DNA of 64,000 nucleotides from Euptelea pleiosperma (GCA_035048495.1 CM068549.1:5501822-5565821); one strand, 5' to 3'. Numbered from the stretch's first letter, positions 10,352-22,388 are shown. The notes: generated by a model from the sequence alone, not told the origin. A program made the numbers and translations.

Positions 10352-13300
10352 ACCTCGTCTTCTTCATGTTTTTCTCCTCTTCCAGCCACTGCCCAACCCC
10401 TTGCTCACCTCCCCAGCGTCCTCCACGATCTCTTTTGGAGGTCCACCGCCCTCAGCCATCACCAGCGTGTGCAACTGCTTGCTGTCAAAACCGCACCACC
10501 CAGCCCACCGGACTGGTTCGCCTCCGCCTGCAACAGCGCCTCCTCTTCTCTCCGGCAACGCCCCCTCCTTCTCCACCTGCTACGCCTGTCTCCACGACCA
10601 CCTCCCTGTTGCTGTTGCGAACAGCAACTCCGGCAATACCCACCTGCAACCTTCTTCTCTCTGCTTGAACGAGCTCCACGTCGCCAGCAACACCACCTCC
10701 GCCTGCACTCCGCCCTCCTTTCTGTTGTGCACACCACGTGCAAATCTGCAACATTCTCTCCTTTTAGGACCAGCAAGTTGCAGCTCTAGAACCACGCACC
10801 ACCTGTTAGTGCACCTGCGCACTCCTCCACAGGTTCTTCTCCAACCAGCACACCGTCTCCACATGTTGCTCCCTCCATTGCTGCACCAACGTGCTCCCAA
10901 GCTAACCCTCCATCATTACTGCTTGTGCGCCACTCGATCCAGCAACCCCAAGATGTTGGATCTTTCCTCTTCCATGCATCATCTCCATTTTCCAAGGTAA
11001 GGTGAGAATCTCTCCTCTCAAGGTAAGTCTTTTCTTCAAATCTCACCCTATTTTCTCTCTCTAGAAATGTCCCTTCTTTCTATCTCTAGTTCTTTTCTTC
11101 TCTCTAACTTTCTCTCTCTATAACCCTCTCTCTCTCTCTAGGATAATTGTTAGTTCTTTCGAATTGTCAGTATTTGTTTGATATTTTGTTTGAGCATTGT
11201 AAGGACTTGTTTGGATTCAATAAATTTTATTTGCTTCACTATAATGGATTTTCTTTAGTGCTCTTCGTTCTCTTTATTTGTATTAGTTTAATTCATAATT
11301 TCTAGGATATCAATAGCTTTAAAAGAAAAGAAATAAAATCAATCAAGTTTTAATCCATCCCACCATCATCACCCTTCCATCCTTTTAATTTTAGCAATTT
11401 CTGATAAATTCCGTCAGTTCATGTTCTGAATTAGCGCTAATCCGACTAATCCCGAGTGCGGATCGACATCCGACACGAATCCCTATACAGATCTAAAATT
11501 TTGCAGGATTTAAGAATCGGATCAATTTACAAATGTGTTGAAGTTAGGGTTTCCATAACCAACGACGCGGAAAATACCTACTTTCACTAAGGCGCTACCG
11601 ATCAAGAAGAAGACCGTCAAAATTTCATGGAATGCTACTCAATCATGATAATCCACATCAGATCTTACCGACCGACAAGGTAGATGTGAATCGGCAAATG
11701 TACGATGATGTACCCTAAGAAGCTCACCTTTTCACTCGACGAAAGGAGTCGGCCAAGTGAATAGGCGATCGGCCTGAGAAGGTAGTAAGATGAAGTAGAG
11801 AGAGAACAAGGAATTAGGGATGTCACGTCCCTTCCATGTCGTTTAGAGAGAAAGTAGAATTCTAGAGAGAGAAAGTAGAGAGAGAAAGTGTTACCTTGCA
11901 AACTTACCAGAGAAAAGGATGGGATCGAGAAGAGGCATGGTGCATGAGGTCGGCCATGGTGTCACACTAGAGAAGAGTACGGCTGAAATTAGGGTTTTTT
12001 CGCGTCGTTGATTACGAAAACCCTAAAGTTCAACAATATTTGTAATTTCCTCCGATTTGGTTCACTTTATCTGCAAAAATGCAGACTTGCACAGTGGCTC
12101 GTGTCGGATATCGTCCGCACTCGGGGTTAGGGCAAATAAGAACAATAATAACAGAAAATACTGAGAATTTATGAAAGGGTGAGAATGGTGATATGATCGA
12201 TTTTTAAAACATTCTTTTGGAGTAAGATTAATGAATTATTTGAGCAGGAATTAAAGAAAATAGAAAATAAAATCAAACTAAATTTATTAATAGATCAAAT
12301 GTGCTTACAAAAAATCAATTCACTAACAATTAACTAGAAATTAATCAAACTCAAAAGCATGTAAAACAAAACTAGAGAGAGAAACTAGGTAGAAAGTGAA
12401 AGAAAATGAGAAAGAAGCTTTAGAGAGAGAAAAGAGAGGGAAACAAGAGATTTTTAAAATCTAGAGAGAGAAGTGATTTTTAGAGAGTGAAAATGATAGA
12501 GAGAGAAAGAGAATAAGGTTGAGAGAGAAAGAGGAAATAAGTGAAATCTAAAGAGAGAAAATGAAGAGAATGAGAGAGATTCAAACCTTAGGAGCACTTA
12601 CCGGAGTATCAAGATCGGAAACATATCCGATCAAGTGGTGGTTGTCGGCCATGCTTAGGAGAAAGGGTAGCTTGCTGGTGCGTGGAGAGATGGAAACAAA
12701 GGAGATGGAGAGAACTGTAGATGAGTACCATTATCTATGTTGCAACGAGGATGCAACTATGAAGTTGCAGGTCCGGTTGACCAACGATGGAGGATATTTT
12801 GGTGGCCCACATAGACCATGGATGCTTGTTGGGGTTCTAGCCAGCAAGGTTGGGATTATTGTGCGCCGTTAGGAGAGTGGAAGGCGCTGGTCTGTTGCAG
12901 CTTGTGGAACACCGTTGAAGGGAGGTTCTGTGAAGAGGGAGGTGGACGATCCAGCAGGTGGTAGATCAACGAGGTGAGGACAATCGGCCAAACGTTGCTG
13001 CATGTGCAATGCATCACGGTAGTATCAATGGTGAAATGCTTGGAGTTCGCCGGAGGAGGCAAGATCAACTCGTGGAGGCGTTGACCTCTTCAACCGGATG
13101 TGCAGGTACCATTGAAGAGGGATTGAGGGCAGCGTCTAATGGAGCACACCAGTCTGGTTGCTAGCTTTCGAGAAGGAAAAAAAGAGAGAAGGAGAAAAGA
13201 GGGATGGAAGAAAATGGCAAGAGAATGGGGAGGATCTGCAGATCCATGAAGACCATGAGATTAGATGGGGGTTGCAGGTGAGGGAGACGGTACAGGCGGT

Positions 13301-13460
13301 GGGTAATGGAGGTGACAGCGCTGGGGAGAGAGTAGTAGGCGGTGGAGCTCATGGGCGGAGCAGCAGGTGGAGAAGGAGAAGGCGGCGGTGTTCTGCACCT
13401 TGTTGCAAGGAGGAGTTACAGATCTGGACGGTGGTGATGGAGAAGGTGAAGCGCAGCCAG

Positions 13461-13527
13461 GAGAAGAAAAAGAAGAAGAAGAAGAAGAAGAAGAAGAAGA
13501 AGAAGAAGAAGAAGAAGAAGGAGAAGG
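13461..13527 (-). repeat. GAA microsatellite in LTR copy 3
   Basis: GAA triplets read on the plus strand form a nearly pure tract, the reverse of the CTT tracts in plus-oriented copies. Confidence 0.9.
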
Positions 13528-13571
13528 AAGCAGAGGGGACCTGTTGCAGTGGTGGAACAAGTCGCAGGCGG

Positions 13572-13595
13572 CCGGAGTTGCAGGTCCAACTCCAG
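13572..13595. repeat. Degenerate CCGGAGTTG hairpin
   Basis: The 9-bp arms CCGGAGTTG and CAACTCCAG have one mismatch and a 6-base spacer. Confidence 0.5.
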
Positions 13596-14799
13596 TGAGG
13601 ATGTGAGGAAGATGGTACAGGCTTGACCAGTCTAGCCAAGACGGTGGCCGGTGTAACAGTGGTGGTGGGCAGAGGTAAAGAAGAAGAAGAAGAGGAGGAG
13701 GAGATGGTGGAAATGGTGAACAATTCCGGCGAGCTTCTCGCCGGAATTAATGGTGTGTGTGACGTGCTCCTAGTCTGTCACGCTGGAGCTATTGTGGGAG
13801 ATCGTGGGGGTTGCTGGCTGTCACATAGCTCACCCAAAACCTTCCAAGAAAAGTGGGAGAAGAAGGGAAGGAGAAGTGAAGGGGGAGGGAACCAAACTTC
13901 TAAGGGAACCGTGGGTTCCTCTTATAGTTTTAGGAGAGAGGAGTAGTGATTAGGAGAGAGAATTGTGGAATTAGTTGGAGAGGTTGAGGGAGAATTGGTC
14001 TTGTGAAGACCATTTCTCTCTCAAGCAAAGGTGGTGTGGGCTTCTAATGAATGGGCTTTGGGCCATGAGGTTATTGGGTGATGAATCCATAGGCCTTGGG
14101 CTATTAAATGGGTAGGTCCTATGCCATAGAGTTGGGCCAAGGAAATTGCCACATGTCGGCCAGTGAGCCACAGGGATAATGGACCGAAGGATTGGGTATG
14201 GGTCATGGGCATGGGCTCAAGGATAAGCATCCCTAATGGGCCAAATGGATATGGGCCTCTTGCGAGGCCATGGGTTAGGGTGCGTTTGGCTGCTAGAGGA
14301 GAAAAAAAATGGTAAATGAGCCCAAAACACCATGGGCTCTAGGACGGGTTACAAGGCCGTGGGCTTCCAATTTGCTTGTGGGCCACTTGGCCATGGGGGC
14401 TGTTAGATGATGAAACTATGATAATTGGATGAGATGAGGTGGCAGTTTGACTCGGTCTACAATTGGCGGACCGTAGGATCTGGAAAGATCCAACGGTCAG
14501 ATGAATGATCTAACGGTCGAATTAAAGATCTAACGGTAGAAGAACTATGAGAGATGGAATAAAGCTAAAGGAGAGAAGATCTGAGGTTAGATGATGGAGA
14601 TCAGAGGGTTAGGACGATCGATCTAAGAATCGGATGGTGAGATATAGGCAATTCGATCATGGAGAGGGGGATCGGATGGTAGATCTAGGGATCTAATGGT
14701 AGGATGAGATGATCTACAGGTTAGATATTAGAGTCTAGAGAGATGGAGAGAGAATTAGGAGAGAGGAGAGAGAAAATAATATAAAATAATGGCAAAAGA

Positions 14800-14874
14800 G
14801 CTGGCGGAGGGTCATGAACCCTGATCTTCAATGTAATCTTCCGTCGGCTTTACCAATTACGTAAGCCGTCATTT
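14800..14874 (-). other. tRNA-like A/B-box segment in LTR copy 3
   Basis: On the minus strand, GGCTTACGTAATTGGTAAAGCC forms a D-arm-like stem, GGGTTCATGACCC a T-arm-like stem, and the end reads CCGCCAGC followed by four Ts after two bases. Confidence 0.5.
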
Positions 14875-16860
14875 TATGTCAATTGGTGCGGCTTTGAATC
14901 ACTTTAGCTCGTCTCTTGGTCTTCAGCTTTTCCTCTCTCTTGGTCCTTGTTCCGGCTCTACGATCCTCTAGCTTTGCCCGTATATGTCTTCTATCTTTTT
15001 ATCCTAGCCTGTTGGCTCTTTAAGCTTTGATAGAAGTCTTCTGTGGTTGATCGTGGGCTCGCCAGTCCTCGAGAATCGCCCGATAGGGTCTCCTACAAGT
15101 GAAAAAGTGCGTAATGAGATTCAACTAAAACACCTTGATACTGGACTATCCGAAATGCGTATATTTCATGCAAATAGTTGATTTTCGTCTAAAGAATGCG
15201 TTCTACGCAATGGAAGAAACTCTTATATGGAAAAGTCGACAAAAAGACAAGTTTTACGGAGGAGAATGCGACATCGCTATAAGGATAATGGCTTAAAATA
15301 AGCACTTTTGAGCGAATATCAACGGCCATGCATGCGGCCATTAGAGATGGAACACATGGTTGAAGAAGTTCTTGCTGGTTTGGGATGGCAGCAAGTTTTA
15401 GCCATGGAGATGCAGCCATGGAGAACAGGTTGCTGTGGATGCTAGTACACCAGAGTAGGCAGCAAGAGAGGGAAAGGGAGGAGACCGAGAGCAAGGTGAA
15501 GCTGTGATGTGCAACTCAAAGTTGCAGCTAAGGAACAGTCTACCTGGGTTGCACCACGTGATGGTGGTGGAGGGAGACGATGGAGAGTGAGGTGCTGCGA
15601 GTGTGAATAGCTGAAAGTAAGTTTTTTCCGCGTCGTTCGTTACGGAAACCCTAATTTCAACACATTTGTAATTATCCGAGACTTTCAACCTGTAAAATAA
15701 GCTAATTTGCACAGTGGCTCGTGTCGGATGTCAATCTGCACTCAGGATTAATCAGATTAGCACAATAAGGAACATAAAATAACAGAATTTTGTCAAACTC
15801 GAATAAAAATAAACTTTATTTCTTGAATTCAATTGTAACTTACAATTAAAACATGAGATAATTAATCTAGAAAGCAATAAAACTAAATTAAATAGAAAGA
15901 GAAAAAGATAAAGAGAGAAACAACTATGAGAACTAGAGAGAGAAATTATTGAGAGAGAAATCTAGAGAGGGAAAGAAGGTAGAGCGAGATGAGGTTAGAG
16001 AGAGAAATGATTTAGAGAGAAAGTTAGAGAATTCTAAAGAGGTTAAGAGAGAAAAAGTGGATGAAAAGTAGGAAAAGAAAGAATGATACCTTCCAAACTT
16101 ACCAGAGATCGGCCCGATTGGCTGTTGATGAAGGGGGTTTGGCCATGGTTGGGCATGAGATGAAGGTGGTGGTAGCGGTAGGTGGAGCACGAACCTCTGG
16201 AGTTACAGGCAGTGGTGTAAGAGAAGGTGGACTGGTGTGCAACAACACTACCAACAGAGCTTGGCCGAACCTTGTGAATGTTGATGATGGTTTAGCTGCA
16301 ACATTGGTGGAGCTCCAAGATGTCTTGCTGATGTGGCCAACTGGTGGGGGAATGGGAGGATTGCCGCACCGGTTGGAGACCTATCTAGGAGGTGCAGCGG
16401 TGTGCACGTAACGGCAAGTGGTGGAGGCAGTGAACTAGTGCAGCAGCAAGGAAGCACCATTTTGGGCCTTGAAGATGATCTGTGAGTAGCAAAGATGGGC
16501 ACGAGGAAGAAGTACAGCACACTAGTTCTTCCCTTCGTGTTGCCGGTGGTGGAGAGGGTGAAGAGAAGAAGGGAGATGGGGGTAGTGTGAATGAATGGGG
16601 GTTGATGGAGGTGTGGATCACCGATAGTTGCAGGATAAACCCACAGTGGCTGGTTGGAGGCGCTGCTACGTTGAGAAAGGATGGAGAGGGCGGAGTGGTG
16701 CAAGCAATGGAGAAGGCGGTAATGGTGGATACTTGCTGGTGCTGTGAGTGCAGCAACCCAGAATCGTTGCTGCCCAGCAACGTGACCAAGAGAGGAGGTC
16801 AGGCGGCCAGCAATGGAGAGCTCACCGAAGAAGATGATCCGGTCTGGCGAGCCTCCGGTA

Positions 16861-16960
16861 GAGAAGAAGAGGGAAAAGAAGAGGAAGAAAAAAAAAGAAG
16901 AAAGAAGAAAGATGAAAGAAGAAAGAAGAAAGGGAAGAGAGGAAGAGGAAGAGGAAGGGA
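16861..16960 (-). repeat. Degenerate GAA/GGAA-rich tract in LTR copy 4
   Basis: The plus strand is almost purely purine, with mixed GAA, GAAA and GGA units. Confidence 0.8.
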
Positions 16961-17141
16961 CCGAACCGTTGCTGGTTCGTTGGTGATCGGATGTGCGAAA
17001 CAGCAACGGAAAACTGGCTGTAGTTGCTTGCTGGAGCAGCAAGGAGGGCAGCACAGATGTGGTTGGGAGCGGTGCTGCAGGGCGGAGCGAGATAGCAGGG
17101 TTTGCAGGTGGCTGAAGCGGTGGTGAGGAGTTCTTGATCGG

Positions 17142-17166
17142 CCGGAGTTGCAGCCTGCAACTCCTG
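17142..17166. repeat. Hairpin, 12-bp arms with one mismatch
   Basis: The arms CCGGAGTTGCAG and CTGCAACTCCTG have a 1-base spacer. Confidence 0.7.
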
Positions 17167-17358
17167 TGATAACGTGGTCAAGAAGATGAAGAAAATGAAG
17201 AAGAAGGTGGAGAAAACGGAAAAGAGGATGGGGGGAGGAGGTGGAGGAGAAGAGGGGAAGGAGAGGAGGAGATGGGGTTCAGGATTAGGGTTCAGATGAA
17301 CCCTTCTCCTCTCCTTTATAAACCTCCCACTTTCCTTTAATGGAAAATGGGGTTTTTA

Positions 17359-17392
<34 letters not shown>

Positions 17393-17868
17393 TAAGAAAA
17401 ACCTTATTTTTCTTTGGAGAATTTTTCCATTTAGTGGACCCCCCCTTTTTTATTTAAAAATAATTAATTTAAAGCATTTGAAAATCGCGAGGTCCACTAA
17501 ATGGTCGGGCCACAGAGTCGATGATGATGGGCCTGACTACTAGCCCACATGGATTGATGATGTCCATCGTCTCACAAGATGATGTGACAGACAATTTGAT
17601 GATGATCGGATGGATGGTGATTTGATTGGGACCCAGATTAGTAGATCGACAGATCTAGAGAGATCCAACGGTCTGGTGGAAGATCCAACGGTCCGATTGA
17701 AGATCCAATGGTCAAAAAGCTAAGGGAGATGAGACAGAGCCAACGGGCAGGAGTTCTGAGGTTAGGTCAGTAGATCTGAGAATCAGGTGGTGATGTATAG
17801 GGAGATGAAGAGAGACGAGAGAGAAATAGGAGAGATGAGAGAGAAAATCTACAGACTATAGAGATAAC

Positions 17869-17944
17869 TGCTGGCGGAGGATCTAGAACCCTAGTTTTCA
17901 ATATGTTCTCTTCTCGGGCTTCGCCAGCAGAGCAGATTATCATT
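17869..17944 (-). other. tRNA-like A/B-box segment in LTR copy 4
   Basis: The minus strand reads TCTGCTCTGCTGGCGAAGC, then GGGTTCTAGATCC, then CCGCCAGCA. No T-run follows. Confidence 0.45.
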
Positions 17945-18838
17945 TTCTTCTCATTTCATATGGCTTCGACTGCTTTGGTCCGTCTCTTGGTCATCGGCTC
18001 TCCATCTCTCTTGGTTCTTTGGACCGGCTTCGTGATCCTCTGACATGACCCGTACTTGGCCTGTATCTTCTAGTCATAGCATGTTGGCTCTTTAAGCTTT
18101 GATATTAGGCTTCTGTGGTTGATCGTGGGCCCGCAAGTCTCGAGAATAGCCCGATCGAGTTTTCTACAAGAGAAGAGCACGTAATGAGACTTGATCATAA
18201 CGTCTTTATACCTAGACTTTCAGAAATGCGTTTAATGCATGCAAATATACCATTTCGTCCAAAAAAGTGTGCTCTGCGCAATAAAAGAGACTCTTACGTA
18301 GAAAAGTGGATAATTATAGCAGTTTTACGTAGGAGAGTGTGATAACGCTTAGAAGATAATAGTGGAAAATATGCACTTTTAAGTGAATATCTGATATTCG
18401 CTCAAAAGTGCTTATTTTAAGCAATTATCCTTTTAGCGTTATTGCATTCTCCTACGTAAAATACTCTATTTACCTACTTTTCTACGTAAGAGTCTCTTTT
18501 GTTGCGTAGAACACACTTTTCTGGACGAAATGGTATATTTGCATGCATTAAACACATTTTTGGAAGTCTAAATATTAAGCCGTTCTGATAAAGTCTCATT
18601 ACGCGCTTCTTCTGTCGCAGGAAACCCCGATGGGACGATTCTCGAGACTTGTGGGCCCAAATCGATCATGAAAGCCCATTATCAAAGCTTAAAGAGCCCA
18701 CATGATATGACTAGAAGATATGGGCCAAATATGGGCTGAATAAGAGGACCAAAAAGCCGGCCCAAAGAACGAAGAGAGTAGGAGAGCCAATGACCAAGAG
18801 ACGGACCAAAGCGTTTAAAGCCACATGAGTCAGCAAAG

Positions 18839-18912
18839 AATGATAGTCGACTCTACTGGAGAAGCGTGAGGATGGTCACAGTGAAGACCAGGGTTCCAGA
18901 CCCTCCGCCAGT
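18839..18912 (+). other. tRNA-like A/B-box segment with T6 run, LTR copy 5
   Basis: AATGATA starts the segment. GACTCTACTGGAGAAGC is A-box-like and GGGTTCCAGACCC is the T-arm/B-box. The 3' end CGCCAGTG is followed by six Ts at 18915-18920, as in a Pol III terminator. No anticodon stem is evident. Confidence 0.5.
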
Positions 18913-19578
18913 GCTTTTTTCCATTTTTTTGATACTTTTTCTCTCATCTCTTCTTATTCTCTCTCTCTCTTCATCTCTCGATCCTCGAATCTACTGACCT
19001 AACCCCAGAACTCCTACCCATCGGCTCTATCTTATCTCCCTTAGCTTTCTGACCATTGGATCTTTCATCGGACCGTTGGATCTTCAATCGGACCGTTGGA
19101 TCTCTCTAGATCTGTCGATCTACCAATCTGAGTCCCAATCAAGTCACCATCCATCCGATCGCCATCAAACTGTCTGTCACATCATCTTGTGAGATGATGG
19201 ACATCATCAATCCATACGGGCCAGTAGCCGGGCCCATCTTCATCGACCCGCTGTCCGACCAGTTAGTGGACCCCGCGAATTTCAAAATAATTTTAATTAA
19301 ATGGGGGGTCCACTAATTGGGGAGATTCCCCATAGAAAAGTAGGTTTTTACTTAAAAAAAAAAAAAAAAATTATTTTTCTTATTTTTTTATTTTCAAAAA
19401 TCCCCTATTTCCATTAAAGGAAATAGGGAAGCTTTAAAAGGAGAAGGATAGGGGTTCGTTCGAACCCTAATCCCTCTCCCCTCTCCTCCTCTCCTTCCCC
19501 CTATCCTTTCCCTTCTTCCCCGCGTTCTTTTTTTTCCTCTTTTTCCTCCTTTCTTCTTCGTCTTCTTCCCTATACTTC

Positions 19579-19606
19579 GCCGGAGTTGCAGGTTTGCAAC
19601 TCCGGC
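19579..19606. repeat. Hairpin, 12-bp perfect arms
   Basis: The arms GCCGGAGTTGCA and TGCAACTCCGGC flank the 4-base spacer GGTT. Confidence 0.85.
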
Positions 19607-19609
19607 CGT

Positions 19610-19653
19610 TCTTCTTCTTCTTCTTCTTCTTCTTCTTCTTCTTCTTCTTCTTT
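19610..19653 (+). repeat. CTT microsatellite in LTR copy 5
   Basis: A pure CTT run lies between two members of the hairpin family. Confidence 0.9.
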
Positions 19654-19722
19654 CTCCTTCTCTCCTCTGTCTTCTTCTTCTCATATTTTTAGTTTTCATT
19701 TTTTTTTTCATTACCGTTTTCT

Positions 19723-19749
19723 ACCGGAGTTGCAGCCTGCAACTCCGGT
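19723..19749. repeat. Hairpin, 13-bp perfect arms
   Basis: The arms ACCGGAGTTGCAG and CTGCAACTCCGGT are separated by one base. Confidence 0.85.
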
Positions 19750-21107
19750 CGGCCGCCACCATTTTCCCTTCTTCTTCATCGTTTTCTTCTCTTCTTCTGC
19801 CCCTCTTCCTCGTCTGCAACCAGCACCTCCCACCTTCGTAGCAGCAACGTGCTGGTGTTGCATAACAGCAACACCAACACCACCACGACCGCCGGACTGG
19901 TTCGCCTCCGCCTCCTCCGCTTGCACACCACCTGCCTGCTCCGCCCACAGTGAGCAGCGCCCGCTGCCTGTGTGTCCTTCACCGCTGCAACTCCAACCGG
20001 TTTCTCAGGTCGTCTCCTCCATGTCAGCACCTCCTAGTGCCTCCCATCTGCTGTGCATGCAGCAACCACCAATACACCGTCATCATCACCACCTAGTTCC
20101 TCCTCCTAACACCTGAACCAATAAGGTTCCACTTCTTCTCCCCGGGTGTCATCTTCTTTGACTGCTGCATCTACAAGCCACAGGCCAGCACGTCACGCTT
20201 CTCTCTTCAGACCACCATGTGGGCAAGCTCCAAACGGAGATCAGGCTCCACGATCAGCAACCTGCAAGTCCATAGCTAGCGGGACTGGTGCGCCATCAAC
20301 ACTCCTCTGGGACCACACATCAGCAAAGCTTGTTGTACCTCACAACCACCTTTTCGAGCTCCAACATATTTGGCCGATCTTCATCACTTGCTAATTGGAT
20401 CTACAACACCACAACAACCACACGTTGCTGCACCATGCCAGCAAATCTTCTCCATTAAAGCAATGTCCTTCCTCATTCACCCACACGTGCATCACAATCT
20501 GACCACCAAGTGGCCATCAAGCAACATGGCAGACCCATGCACTTTTCCCTTGTGCATCTCTACTTCTCTCCTTGGGCCGATCACTTATGGCCAAACCTCA
20601 TTGGCCGACTCACAAGGCTGATCTCATTCGATCCATTCCGGTAAGTTTCAAGAGGTAATTCTCTCTCTCTTCCCTACTTGTTTCTCTCTCTAGGATTAGA
20701 TTTCTCTATTCTTCTACCACTTTCTCTCTCTCCTCTTTAACATTTTTCTAACTTTCTCTCTCTGGTTTCTCTCTCTCAAAACCTCTTTCTCTCTCTACAT
20801 CCCTCTCTTATTAAAATGCTTTCTAGTTTAGTTATTTTGTTAGATTTTTGCTGTAAAAGACAATTTTGATTGAATGAAGTTGATTTGAATAAAATTATGT
20901 TCCATTCTCTGCAAATTTCCCGTCATTTTATGTCATTATTGCGCTAACCCGACTAATCCCGAGTGCGGATCGACATCCGATACAAGCCACTGTGCAAGTC
21001 TGCATTTTTGCAGATTAAGTGAACCAAATCGGAGGAAATTACAAATATTGTTGAAAGTTAGGGTTTCCGTAACCAACGACGCGGAAAAAACCTATTTTCA
21101 ATATCAC

Positions 21108-22388
21108 AACCCCCAACCAGCATATTACCAATCTTTGGCAATTAGTGCGAAATAAATGAGCTTAAAAGGGCTCTGCACATGCTGCACACTTTTTCATATT
21201 AGCTCAGGGAAAACACCGTTCATCAAATTATCGAATGGATGCAAAAGCAGTTATAGGCTAGCAAAGAGTTGGGAAGTTTTGGCAAGATTACAGACTGATA
21301 ATCATGACCCAGAATAGTCATACTCTGCTTGTGTGTGTGCTCAACATTCTCATCATCCGACAGTAAAGATTTCCAGATCATCTCTAAGTTTTTATGCCTC
21401 GACCTCAAATCTCACATGTTTAGCACTCAGAATGGAATCTCACAAGAAGGGTTTTCTTCTTTTCTCTCAATTTATATGTGAGGAGATGTGATGATATATG
21501 AAGGCAAAGATCTCACATATGTATTATTTGAAGGAAGGACATTTTTAACAGAAGAAGATCTCATGATTGGAATACCACTTCACTCGGGAACGTCAGATCA
21601 AACTCTATGGCTTCTCTTTCTCCAATCTCCATATTTTATGATTGTGCTATCCTAGAATTAAGTAGGACTTTCCTGGGTTATAATGAGGCTTAGGTCAGGT
21701 GTAGAAAAATAAAGGGATACAAGATTTCAAAGATCTTGAGAGGATATCTCTATTTTCTTGTATTTTTTCTTCTGGTGTAAAACAAGTTCTGTTTCTTTTC
21801 TTCCTTTTGTATTTTTCTCTCTTTCTGATATTTCTGAGATTGCTCATTTTATTTTTCAGCTCTTTTTCATACTTTCTATTCATGTTTTCTTTTCAGCTTG
21901 AACCACTTTCTTATTATTTTGATTTTTCTTCTTTTCACGGTACACCCATATCAATTATTCTTCTATCCATCTCAAGAGAGCTTAGTTATCCTTCGTAGCT
22001 GGATTGGGATTTTGGTTAACGGGTTTAACAAGAAAAGGCTTTTCTAGAAAAGTTCAAAGGGTCTCTAGTGAAGTATAATTCATGTAAGTAAAAAAGTTGA
22101 ACGATTCAGAAAAATGGCCTAAATCATTTTTTAGGATTTACACTATCATGTATACTGTCTTGACTGGATATAGAGAAGGTTCTATCATAGTAATCCAATG
22201 TTGATGTCGTTCCGAGTTTTATGATCGAAGCAAAAGATAATGAGATCTCTCAACGAATATTGCAGGCATGAAGAATAGTGAGTCATCTTGTGACTCAGAA
22301 TTATTGTATAACCCTCTAAAATGAATAAAGGCTCGAAAGCTCACTGGGTTAGGTCTCCACAATTCTTCTCACAGGATCTCTAGAGTTT
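21108..22388. other. No gene seen; sequence between LTR copies
   Basis: This 1.3-kb stretch does not resemble the flanking LTR family. Short open frames on both strands (for example 21695-21883 minus) are Lys/Phe-rich and unconvincing. It is the left flank that received copy 6 and may continue into 25753 onward, because the AGTTT duplication joins the two. Confidence 0.4.

Larger units (their letters stand above)
9149..11586 (+). mobile_element. Solo LTR, copy 2 (TSD CTAAG)
   Basis: The unit starts TGATATTCACTCAAAAGTGC and ends CCTACTTTCA. The perfect repeat CTAAG stands at 9144-9148 and 11587-11591. At 2438 bp it is the shortest copy. It carries the tRNA-like segment, the triple GACCGTTGGATC array, a long CTT tract with a flanking hairpin, and a CT-rich segment near 11.1 kb. 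It landed inside the reversed older copy starting at 8673, so it is younger than that copy. Confidence 0.82.
11984..15321 (-). mobile_element. Solo LTR, copy 3 (TSD ACGGC)
   Basis: In this orientation it runs from TGAAATTAGGGTTTTTTCGC to GAGCGAATATCA. The perfect repeat ACGGC stands at 11979-11983 and 15322-15326. Length is 3338 bp. It holds a long AGAGAGAAA-rich segment (12.4-12.6 kb), a GAA tract, the tRNA-like segment on the minus strand and a diverged array of 'GATCTAACGGTC' units near 14.5 kb. It interrupts the older reversed copy, so it is the later arrival. Confidence 0.82.
8673..15611 (-). mobile_element. Older copy of the long LTR, broken by later insertions
   Basis: Sequence resembling the right end of the family in reverse (TGAGGTTTTTCTGTGTCGTC, then CCCTAACTTCAACAATATTTG) starts at 8673. 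It is interrupted at 9149-11586 and 11984-15321 by two solo LTRs that each duplicated 5 bp of it, and stops at 15611 where a third copy begins. The remaining pieces are 8673-9148, 11592-11983 and 15327-15611. An imperfect tandem duplication ('CTAAGGGCGTTATCGATCAAG' type) lies around the first break. Its far end cannot be found, so a deletion or rearrangement is likely. Confidence 0.55.
18392..21101 (+). mobile_element. Solo LTR, copy 5 (TSD ATATC)
   Basis: It starts TGATATTCGCTCAAAAGTGC and ends ACCTATTTTCA. The perfect repeat ATATC stands at 18387-18391 and 21102-21106. Length is 2710 bp. The target ATATC is the last six-base end of copy 4, so copies 4 and 5 sit head to head and make a large inverted repeat. 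It has a clean tRNA-like segment with a T6 run, a triple GACCGTTGGATC array, a CTT tract and two strong hairpins. It is younger than copy 4. Confidence 0.85.
15612..21107 (-). mobile_element. Long LTR, copy 4, split by copy 5
   Basis: It starts TGAAAGTAAGTTTTTTCCGC at 15612 and runs to GTGAATATC at 18391. There copy 5 inserted using ATATC as target, and the final A of the GAATATCA end lies at 21107. Excluding the insertion, length is about 2.78 kb. A GA-rich block, a degenerate GAA tract at 16861-16960, a hairpin at 17142 and a tRNA-like segment are present. Flanks ATAGC (left) and CAACC (right) do not match, unlike the other copies, so the ends may come from recombination or a later deletion. 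Confidence 0.65.

Noticed and set aside
10071..11000. 309-codon open frame on the plus strand
   Set aside because: Low-complexity, leucine/serine-rich, entirely within solo LTR copy 2, with overlapping open frames on the other strand.
13158..13723. Lys/Glu-rich and Ser-rich frames around the GAA tract
   Set aside because: Product of the microsatellite in LTR copy 3.
16248..17126. Long overlapping frames on both strands
   Set aside because: Both-strand openness over purine-rich LTR sequence; no conserved protein motif.
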